Assembly: GCA_001566745.1 (NCBI GenBank)
Contig: KQ964512.1
Coordinates: forward strand, 40,391 to 104,390
Direction of reading: 5' to 3'
DNA: 64,000 bases
Source of the DNA: Conidiobolus coronatus NRRL 28638
Lineage: Eukaryota > Entomophthoromycota > Entomophthoromycetes > Entomophthorales > Conidiobolaceae
The notes below the pieces were generated by a model. The model was not told the DNA's origin. It saw only the letters and a list, made by a program, of their open reading frames with translations, and searched no databases. Each line of letters opens with the position of its first letter. Position 1 is the first letter of the stretch. The position numbers and the translations under genes were made by a program. Below are positions 30,008-38,014 of this stretch, piece by piece.

Positions 30008-30640
30008 TTATAAAGCACCTAAATCATAGGCTATGGATTTGTCAAAGATTGAATTAACTAAGAAATACTTAAGTTGGAAAGAAAGAAGTATTTGAGAGAA
30101 AATAAAGGATGCTATCACTGTAGGAAGACAAATGTAGACCAACATCGTAAAGACTACCCATCCAAGGCAATAGCCAAGGCCATAGCCAAGGCCAAAGAAG
30201 GAACTAGTGACAGCAATACTATTAAAAATGAGAATATTAGGGTTACACAAGGTGCTGGTAGTGATATCCAAAGTGTATACAACTATAGGATTGATCAGTA
30301 TGTAAAATTACCTTCCTAAAATCATGCCTTTTATAATTGCTATGTTAATCAATCACAAGGGCCACACAATGAAACTAAGAATCATACTGAAGCTTTTTAT
30401 AAAGATGTTTACGCTAATTTTGGTATTCAATCTGGGGGATTGAGCCTGTAGACTACCAAACCCAAAAAGAATTACCAAATTATGCCGTTGAAGGAATAGT
30501 TGAAGTAATCAAGTCCAATTCCAAAGTTCAGAATCAACCAAATGCTACTTTGTCATAAGAAAGACCGAATCTTGCCTGTAGGCACGAAAGAGGAAAAGCA
30601 CAAGCAACTATTAATGCACACTGACCTGAAAATAGTTTGG
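30008..30640 (+). mobile_element. LTR-retrotransposon gag-like remnant
   Basis: The plus strand reads ERKKYLRENKGCYHCRKTNV followed by DQHRKDYP. This resembles a retroviral-type zinc knuckle (C-x2-C-...-H-...-C) in which the last cysteine has become tyrosine. A lysine/alanine-rich repeat (KAIAKAIAKAK) follows. The degraded downstream sequence contains NYAVEGIVEVIKSNSK before stops. There is no protease, RT or integrase motif and no LTRs. It is a decayed scrap. Confidence 0.4.
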
Positions 30641-31814
30641 TAGTTTAAGCATTGTTTGTGTTGCCATTGGCTTGTTTATTTTTAGGTAGTGATCTACGCC
30701 TGAATCTGACCTACAAAGTATTTTGGATAAGGTTCAAAACTACGATCGTTGAGCAAATAAATTTGTTATACCTAACAACACCAGCTTATCTGTAATACAA
30801 CCGCTTGAAAAGAGTTGCACCAAATTCAGTAATATTTGCAAAAGATGGCCCCTCTGACTTAATTATTACTATTTATCTATTTATTTAACCTTTAAATAGT
30901 TGTAGACAATACTCATTCTAATTCCCACATCATTTGCAGTTGGTCAAAATACCTAAACTTTTTACTTGGGTTGCCTGGTTGTTATTCGACTAGATTACTG
31001 CGACCGCTGTTACCCGTTACGGTGGAACTCAAGTATTCAACGCAGGTTGCATTCTAGGTATAACAATTTACGACAATTCTAAGAAATGGGGATCAAAGGT
31101 CTGATCAGCCAAGAAGAGATGAACGACAACATCAAGGAAGCCACGCCACTACTAGCCGAAATGCTAGAGAAGAGAAATCGGACATTAAGAGCGTCAACGA
31201 CCATATAACATGGAACGAGTTCGAAAGCAAATTTGAACAAGGTTATCACGCGTGGCCGGTATAATATTAGACTAGAAGTCGAAAGTAATTACAACGAACT
31301 ATGACCACAACAAACAAGATTAACTTTATTGGTAGCGAGGATTACTATTAGCGATATCTATAAAAATCCTCCTAGCAACATCCAAGCATCTCAAGCTAAT
31401 AAGACTTCAAGGACGTTAAAGCTAAGAATAAGTAAGTCTAACCTTTTAGGGTATCCAAAAGTAAATATTTATATTTATAGAAATGACGTTAAGTAGGCGT
31501 TGGAGATAACGACATTCAGTATTTCAGGCGCTCATCACCTTTGGGTAGTATCGGTCAAATGCTTCAACCACATCTTTACGCTTCCACACGATACTAACAT
31601 TGTAGCGAATCACGGTGAATTGGTTGCAGGCTACACGGCTGTTTGGGTCTACAACGAGTTTAATTTTTAACCTTCACTCTCTCCACAGGTATTAATAATA
31701 AAATTAGATATAGATTTTGGTTATATACTAGGTAGATATCCTAAAGCTTTTCCTTTAACTAGAGTGCTCAAGTATTATTAACGGGCTAAACAGGAACTTG
31801 GAGGGAATTAAGGT
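30641..31814. other. Degenerate DNA
   Basis: About 1.2 kb. The plus strand near 31,490-31,670 reads VGDNDIQYFRRSSPLGSIGQ, MLQPHLYASTRYHN and HGELVAGYTAVWVYNEF across small gaps. This is clearly protein-derived but I cannot place it. Otherwise no feature. Confidence 0.3.
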
Positions 31815-31911
31815 TTGACATTACTTCACGAAATGTTCAAGCCAGATTATATTGCTCCTCTTATTGGTCTTCTTGCTTCTGAAGAGTATCCAGCTAATGG
31901 TAGTTTAGGGT
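31815..31911 (+). pseudogene. Possible peroxisomal multifunctional enzyme (MFE-2/Fox2) fragment
   Basis: The reading LTLLHEMFKPDYIAPLIGLL followed by ASEEYPANGSL matches the end of the first dehydrogenase domain of fungal Fox2-type multifunctional beta-oxidation enzymes (KPDYVAPLV...L). It is only about 30 codons and ends abruptly. The identification is moderate because the segment is short. Confidence 0.45.
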
Positions 31912-32512
31912 GTACTATAACAGGGTTTACATCAACATATCTTCCAAAATCAATAGAAGATGAGGACATAGCTCCAATTTGATGGGTATTGAAAAAGCAA
32001 TGCGTGGATTGTAGCTCTCTTGATAGCGAGTAAAATGTCTTCGCGCTCTATGAACCCTTTGATGCGGTTGTTATCCACCCCTTTAATGCCTGGGATTCTA
32101 CGACAATCAGTTGCTGAAGAAGGTCTAATAATAGCAGCTAATTTCAAACTAGCGATAGTTGATGATTGCAGCATAGCTGCTTAAATGATTTGCAGCTGCA
32201 TATCTACTTTTAAAAAATCTATTGATTCAATATAAATATCGCCAAGCATGTCAGTTCAAGAAGCAACTGGTCAAGTTAACTCCCCTAAAGAGGAAGAAAA
32301 CATTAAAATACTGGAAGGAAATTGATGCCTTCAAGACCTGTTTAAACGGTTTCTATGTAGAACGTAGTCAAATTAAAGTGCTTGCACTTTCTCAAGAGTC
32401 CTAATTAGCTAGTATTAATACACTTCTCTCTAAAATGCGAAGTAAACACGGCAAGTTGATCAAACTAAAAAGGATGAAGATTTGGATTTAATAGCAATAT
32501 TAATGAATTAAA
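31912..32512. other. Degenerate DNA with an unidentified short frame
   Basis: Plus strand 32,222-32,404 reads RQACQFKKQLVKLTPLKRKK and EIDAFKTCLNGFYVERSQIK, protein-like but unidentified. The minus-strand frame at 31,950-32,174 is also unidentified. Confidence 0.3.
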
Positions 32513-32705
32513 TATCGGCCACATTGCCAGATGTATTGCAATGGTTCTGGTATGGAACCGTCTCGCTGGGGGAGATGAGGAGTTTTGTGCTATAGTTGTA
32601 GCAATGAACTCTATTCTTCAAGTTGCGCTATATGGCCGGCTTTCTTATGTATATGTGGCCTGTAGTACAACCATTTACATAGATTTTGTTAAAAAAAAAT
32701 GTTAA
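32513..32705 (+). pseudogene. ACR3 arsenite efflux transporter fragment
   Basis: The reading IGHIARCIAMVLVWNRLAGG continues as DEEFCAIVVAMNSILQVALY. This is the highly conserved central region of ACR3 arsenite/H+ antiporters, including the essential cysteine context ARCIAMVL. It is about 60 codons of a ten-helix, roughly 400-residue protein. Sequence on both sides is unrelated. Confidence 0.82.
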
Positions 32706-32770
32706 CTTAATTTATAATATTAGCAAATATGGTTTAAAGGTGGAAGAAATTGTAAAGTTATCGGAAACAC

Positions 32771-33410
32771 AATTTCAAAATTTAGGCACAGCTTTGTACT
32801 TACCCCTTATGAAGTGGTTAAATGAGTATACCTTCCCAGCAGAGCAAAGTTTCTCAAATAGTTAACCAAGGAACTACTTCTGCCTGTTACTTTGGAATTA
32901 CCCACGTTGAAGGTAGCGTTGAATTAGCTAGAGCTGTTTAAAATAAAGGTCAAAGAGGTTTTATTGGCAAGCTTTGTATGGATATCAGCTCACCTGATAA
33001 CTATGTTGAAAACAATGAAGAAACTTTAAAAGGTTTAGCCAAGTTAGCTAACGAGTACCATTTGCCTATTCAATCACATTTTGCTGAAAGTCGCGATGAA
33101 GAAGAATTTACCACCTCTCTCTACCCCTCTTCGCACTATAGAAACGTATTCGAACAAGTCGGTCTCCTTGGAAATAAATCGGGTATGGCTCACTGTTGCT
33201 ACTCAGGCTCCGTTGAATTTGAAGCTTTAAAGGGTACAGAAGCTGGTGTTGCTCATTGTCCAACTTCTAATTTCTTCGTTGGCGGTTTATTAAACATTAG
33301 AAAATGGTAGATAATGGAGTTAAAATCGGGCTTGGTACTGATGTTAGTGGAAGATTTTCATCATCAATAATTCAAAATATCCACGCTGTAAAATCTGCTG
33401 CAAATAGTCG
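32771..33410 (+). pseudogene. Guanine deaminase fragment
   Basis: The text LYLPLMKWLNEYTFPAEQSF is the start of the guanine deaminase barrel region. After a short deletion and frameshift it resumes as NQGTTSACYFGITHVEGSVE, with a stop at 32,940. MDISSPDNYVENNEETLKGL, LPIQSHFAESRDEE (the metal-site QSHxxE) and GMAHCCYSGSVEFEALK follow. HCPTSNFFVGG and IGLGTDVSGRFSSSIIQNIH come last, after one more frame step at 33,300. The C-terminus is cut at about 33,400, where a bacterial-type SDR begins on the other strand. The N-terminal metal-binding HxH region is absent. Confidence 0.9.
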
Positions 33411-33575
33411 TAGTGTTCCTGTTGGATTCTCTGTACCTAGTTTTAACAAGTGGTGGACACTTTCTTCTTTATTTGGATCTCGTACCGTAGCATGAACCGT
33501 ATGTCCTGCTTCTAGTAAATATTTAATTAACCAACTGGCAATATAGCTAGAGGCGCCTGTCACTAAAATTGCCAT
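33390..33575 (-). pseudogene. Truncated bacterial-type SDR (NAD-dependent epimerase family)
   Basis: From ATG 33575 (a second ATG is at 33,599) the frame reads AILVTGASSYIASWLIKYLL, HTVHATVRDPNKEE and GTLRLFAAD. This is the first beta-alpha-beta-alpha-beta of a bacterial SDR/dihydroflavonol-reductase-like enzyme of about 340 residues. The similarity ends near 33,390, exactly where the guanine-deaminase fragment ends on the opposite strand. It lies 64 bp downstream of the saccharopine-dehydrogenase-like gene on the same strand, a bacterial operon-like arrangement. It lacks the catalytic Y-x3-K. Confidence 0.75.
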
Positions 33576-33639
33576 GCTGTTAATGTTTTGTGAGGTCATG
33601 ACATATCTCACTATCAAAATGGGATGTTATTGTTTTGGA

Positions 33640-34719
33640 TTATGAAATCTGTATCGCTGTTGATTCAGGCAACTGTGACACCAACTCTGCACTGATTAAA
33701 TTTGCTGGTGTATATGCGCCACCCTCAGGCTGATGATTCATTAAATAATCAATCACCGCCAATGAACCTGTAATAGTTAAACTGTAGGTGTTTGCTGTAC
33801 GAACACGGGCAGTTTTCATTTCACCTTTAGCATTTCTTGCTTCTCCCCAAACAAAAGTAGGTAGCTGATCACGAACATCTTCTTCTGGCCCTTGTACGGT
33901 TTTTCCTAAATAGTTTTTTATCAAATTTTGAACCGAAGTTAATTTCATTAATGGGCGTAAACAGTTCATGAATTTAGCACCAACTACTATTGCTGAAGAG
34001 GCTGGAATAAATACTTCAATATTAGGAATACCTGTTGTATAGAATGCAGTTGATACATCCCCCCATGGAATAGTCATTGCTGATTTTTCACCATTACCGA
34101 AATCTATTTGCCTTACCTGATGAGCTAACGGCACTGTAATAATTTTTCCATCCTGACGAACTTTACCTCCATTTGCCATTCCCTCAATATTGGTTTTTGC
34201 TGTACCGGGGGAAAGGTTGGTTTCAGAGTCAAAGCCTAAGGCAAGATGAGTCGCATCAGGTAATGCAGCTTTAAGTGCAGCCGCAACACAGTCGGTTGGT
34301 ATCACATCAAATCCAACGCCTGAGCACAACACAACTCCAGCATTGATCGCTTGTTGATGAAATGAATGCGTTTGTTCAAATACCGTAATTTCGCCAGTAA
34401 TATCCAAATAATGTGCTTGAGCTTTTAAACAAGCTTCAATCATTGGCTTTGATGTTGCAGAGAATGGACCTGCGCAGTGCATAACCAATGAATTACCTTT
34501 AATTTGTTGAGCTGCAAAATCGGTATCTGCAAGATCAAATACTTTAGCTTCAAGTTTTAGCTCAAGAGCTAATTCTAGATTTTTTTGTTTATTACGACCA
34601 GCTAATACTGGTTTTAAGCCACGTTTTACTGCTTCACGAGCAATCAGTTCACCTGTGTATCCATTTGCCCCATATATCATCCAAGCTTTATCATTTAACT
34701 TCTGATTAAAATTACTCAT
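33640..34719 (-). CDS. Saccharopine dehydrogenase-like NADP-binding protein, bacterial type
   Basis: 359 residues from ATG 34719. The frame runs two codons further upstream only to a TTG. The N-terminal Rossmann motif is WMIYGANGYTGE (about 12-23), followed by VLAGRNKQKN. HCAGPFSATSKPM, AHYLDITGE and GVGFDVIPTDCVAAAL are signatures of the saccharopine-dehydrogenase-family trans-acting enoyl reductase/oxidoreductase group common in Gammaproteobacteria. Codon use and base composition are visibly GC-richer than the neighbours, with long runs of bacterial-style codons and no introns. The gene is intact. The function is a probable NAD(P)H-dependent oxidoreductase, not lysine biosynthesis itself. 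I infer horizontal transfer, although an assembly artefact must be excluded. Confidence 0.82.
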   Translation of the reverse strand: MSNFNQKLNDKAWMIYGANGYTGELIAREAVKRGLKPVLAGRNKQKNLELALELKLEAKVFDLADTDFAAQQIKGNSLVMHCAGPFSATSKPMIEACLKAQAHYLDITGEITVFEQTHSFHQQAINAGVVLCSGVGFDVIPTDCVAAALKAALPDATHLALGFDSETNLSPGTAKTNIEGMANGGKVRQDGKIITVPLAHQVRQIDFGNGEKSAMTIPWGDVSTAFYTTGIPNIEVFIPASSAIVVGAKFMNCLRPLMKLTSVQNLIKNYLGKTVQGPEEDVRDQLPTFVWGEARNAKGEMKTARVRTANTYSLTITGSLAVIDYLMNHQPEGGAYTPANLISAELVSQLPESTAIQIS

Positions 34720-35029
34720 TTTCAACTCAGCCAGAATTATTAATATTATTTATCATCTTCTTTAATTTATTTTATTCTTGACAATCTACTTTTTATTTCA
34801 AAACGGCTGGCTGTTGTGATGAAGTAGCCTTTTCAGGAAGCTTTAGATAATTACTTTTCATTACTTTGAGTAGCATTTTTGAAATAAAAAAAATTAGTAA
34901 TAAAACGATATCTATTACACTAGCTATCTCTCTAAAATTAATTATTATCCTTCAATTATTCCAACAAAACGCAAACATATATTAGCATGCCTTATTTTAA
35001 GAAATAATAGAAAAAAAAACAACGCATTA
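34720..35029. other. AT-rich DNA at the right border of the bacterial-type segment
   Basis: No gene. Composition drops back to AT-rich within about 20 bases of the oxidoreductase start, placing the right border of the foreign segment near 34,740. No inverted repeats or target duplication seen. Confidence 0.35.
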
Positions 35030-35740
35030 ACTACAGAGAACCATCTCCAGAGCTGGAGTCAGACGAAGGCATTGTTACCCAATCAACTAGTAAGTTTGGG
35101 TACAAAGAAAAACGTTTTCTGCGGATAAAAATAAAGACTCTTCCTGAATTTTGGTTTAATGGTGATACAAACACTGTAAGCAGTCTTATGCTTGAATAAT
35201 ACAACCGTGAAAGAATACTGACACTTCAGCCGAACGATGCATTGGACCAAGACCAATTAAGATTCTTGATAAAACTGAAGCGCGTTCTTATTAACAATGC
35301 TGCGGGAGGAGGTTCGCCCAAAGAGAGATTGATTGATGATTTGTGCATCGAATTGTTTCGTTGTGCAGAATTCGAAGATGGAAAAGTACTGACCATGACT
35401 CCCTCATATCTTGAATTATCAGTAGATAATGAGTCATATGCAGCTGAAATTGATCGAGAGGGACGTAAGGGGAGCATATAACATGGCTACTTCAGGAAAA
35501 CAAACATTGATATGACACACGATATGAACAGGGTGATATACAAATTGTTGCATGCATGATTGCTGCGTGTCAAACAAATCTTCTGGACCATCAACGGCGG
35601 ACTCCCATGATTCAAGCGATAAAAGTATCTGGAGATAAGTTCTACTTTTATAAGGCCGAGTTTTCACGACAGTACATTGACGGTGTGTGGGAAGGAATTG
35701 TTCCATTTCCTTGTTGTATTCCCGGAAATTAAATGATATC
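35030..35740 (+). pseudogene. Decayed PD-(D/E)XK-like protein, relative of the gene at 18.4 kb
   Basis: The reading PSPELESDEGIVTQSTSKFG and LPEFWFNGDTNTVSSLMLE is followed by a stop near 35,198. The same frame continues DALDQDQLRFLIKLKRVLIN, ERLIDDLCIELFRCAEFEDG and ELSVDNESYAAEI. A frameshift near 35,460 then gives WLLQENKH with another stop, GDIQIVACMIAACQTN and KVSGDKFYFYKAEFSRQYID. The order helix, acidic strand, ENK, helix with Q, FYFYK strand matches the intact protein at 18,444-19,313. At least two stops and two frame changes make it non-functional. Confidence 0.7.
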
Positions 35741-35887
35741 GTGAAGATCCTTTAGGAATCAGCTCTTTGCACTTTAATACCAATTTCCATCTTTATCCTC
35801 AATAAACTCATAATCACACTCATAGTTCAAAATCTTTAGAGTCCTGAGGCTTATCCTTGTTTATTTCACATTTACGATCAAATAATT
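35741..35887. other. Short spacer
   Basis: No feature seen between two gene fragments. Confidence 0.3.
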
Positions 35888-36240
35888 TTGAAAAGTCGAG
35901 TTGTATTAAAACATGCTTTTTATCAAAAAAAATTAATCAGAGTTGATCATCACCTCGGTATTGCTATTGCTGGTTCACGTCCTGTCCCAGTATTACACTC
36001 TCCTCCTCGAAAAGTCACTGCACAAGAACAAAAAGACTGGATTATTCCTCCTTGTATAAGTTCGCTCTATTCTCAGAAACATTGTATACTGCTGCACGAA
36101 TTTTCCGTGGAGAAGAACAAATTGCTGGTGGTGGTTCACAACCGTGGCAAGCAGCAGGAGCGGTAGAAAAAGATGCTAATGGCAATATTGTCTATAAAAT
36201 TCACAACCATGATGATTACGATTACGGGTCTTGTTATCAT
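35888..36240 (+). pseudogene. Chimeric fragment: proteasome alpha-like plus SNW1/Prp45
   Basis: One open frame begins FYQKKLIRVDHHLGIAIAG, like the conserved middle of 20S proteasome alpha subunits. It then switches without a break to SRPVPVLHSPPRKVTAQEQK followed by DWIIPPCIS, the SNW domain of the spliceosomal protein SNW1/SKIP/Prp45. A shift near 36,060 leads to KFALFSETLYTAARI, which in SNW1 lies about 35 residues further on. The last part, WQAAGAVEKDANGNIVYKIH, is from a third, unidentified protein. The result is a mosaic of unrelated coding scraps. Confidence 0.7.
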
Positions 36241-36627
36241 TTTTGCTCCCAAAATACGAGCAATGTTAGTCACATGGGGTCAAGTTTTCCTTTGAATTTT
36301 AAGTTTGTCATCTTGGCAATAGCATGACTAATACCTCTGATAAAACTTGCTGTATTTCTCTAGGTTTTGCCGGTTTTCTTCAAAGTTTTCAGACATAATG
36401 AAGAATTGAAAAATTATCTGCAATCTTACTTTGAGATTTATACCCTATTTTAATCTATAGAGTTAAGAAGAGATCTGGGGCTCAAAGTATCGTGCTATTT
36501 CGAAAAGAAAGTACAAACTTAAGATATCGTATTCAAGACCTAGACTCCCAAATTCCCATAAACCAAGAATATTCCAATAACCATCACTATAATAAAATTG
36601 AATAATGTATGTTATCTTGAATTAAAC
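36241..36627. other. Non-coding stretch
   Basis: No gene recognised. AT-rich sequence precedes the unidentified gene that follows. Confidence 0.35.
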
Positions 36628-37279
36628 ATGTTGACTGAAAAAGAAAACAATTTAGTGCAAATAGCTAACTATGCTAATGCTCAAGTAATTCCCTATGAAA
36701 AAATTAGCAATGGGAGAGGAAGAAATCCGTAATCAACTAAGCTTATACCTTACTATTTCGAATGTAATTATGACTTTAGGAAGCTATTTATCATTCGGTA
36801 AAAGAAGATATAGTATAGTAGAAATAGCCATCACGGATACGGAAATGCCACTCCAAGACTTCATGGAGAAGTTAAACGATATAATGTTAAGCAATGAAGT
36901 TAACTACCAGAAGATGAGACTTATGGCATGCCCTGATCATTACTTAATTCTAACTACGGGTTATAAAACACAAGAAGTCATAGAAACTACCGGAGGATCG
37001 CCATTTCCAACTCAGTTTTTTATTACTTACGATGATGAGGAAGGCCTATGTTCAAAGCAAGACCCTTCTTACGATATGCAACTAGTTGGAGTAGCTCGTA
37101 CCAAAAGTGGAACTGTCATTGAAGGAGTAAGATATCAAGTTAGAAAAGAATCTAATGGATTAAGAGTTAAACTTTTAGTTGAATTCCCCTTTTTAGTCCC
37201 TAATTGGATGATTAAAGAACATCAATTCCATCTAATGTGCGAATTTAACAATTGGATTCAAGATATATTAGACACTTAA
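36628..37279 (+). CDS. Unidentified protein, possible 5' frameshift
   Basis: The main open frame starts at ATG 36695 and gives 194 residues. It contains MRLMACPDHYLILTTGYK, EVIETTGGSPFPTQFFITYD, VGVARTKSGTVIEGVRYQV and KLLVEFPFLVPNWMIKEHQF. I recognise no domain. The pattern of alternating strands ending in an aromatic-rich helix could be a compact alpha/beta fold. A better leader, starting at ATG 36628 with LTEKENNLVQIANYANAQVI, lies one frame away and would join near 36,710. Either the gene has suffered a one-base shift or the shorter start is used. No membrane segment or signal. Confidence 0.45.
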
Positions 37280-38014
37280 TTGTGCTCTTGACCATTCGCT
37301 TCCTGAACCACTGATTCGTAGTGGGGATGATACCCGTGAACGTGCTGTACGATACACTTTATGGTTCATGATTTGTCCCAAACTCGTATAAAAGCTTGAT
37401 TTTATTTTAGAATTCTTCAAATAACAAAAACTATGAACTGCTTTACAATCTCCGATTGGTTATCAAGTCTTAAATAATATTCCTTCTATCGTTGAAATGT
37501 TACTATTGCGCAGTCCCACTCTAACTAGTAAATAATTACGATATTTCCTTTAATGCTGTTACCTTTCTATTTCAAAATCTCTATCATAACTTTTGATCAT
37601 AATTGCAGGGAGTCTTATTGCTGTAAATGTGGCTTGTATCACGTTCGCAATATTCGAGAATCTGTTCCATTTTATCTATAATTTTAAAAAAATATACGGT
37701 TTCAGGTGAATCCTTCGCACCACCCTACTACTTGGGATAGATTTTTACCACAAGTTTTTATAGTAATATGAGCCTTGTAGCTTAGGTCAAAGAGTGCTGT
37801 GGAAACTACCAGCTTACTTGCGCGTGGGGAAGTAGACTCCACTATTTCCATGATTTAAAAAAAATGTCCCAGTCAAAAAGCCGTTAAAAGGACAAAGCTG
37901 AAAACGTAGTTGGACACTTAATGTAAGATAAGTAGTACATCTATCTGGTATAAATTAAACGAAAAATAATAAAAATGAAATTATCTAAAATTTATTTGGA
38001 TTAAATTAAGAGTT
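37280..38014. promoter_or_regulatory. Intergenic DNA upstream of 5-oxoprolinase
   Basis: 735 bases. The first part (about 37,290-37,380) reads SLPEPLIRSGDDTRERAVRY on the plus strand, a small unidentified coding scrap. The rest shows nothing recognisable. The last 60 bases before ATG 38015 are AT-rich and probably contain the OXP1 promoter and leader. Confidence 0.35.

Noticed and set aside
30008-30271. Minus-strand membrane-like frame over the gag remnant
   Set aside because: Hydrophobic text is the complement of the lysine/alanine-rich repeat on the plus strand.
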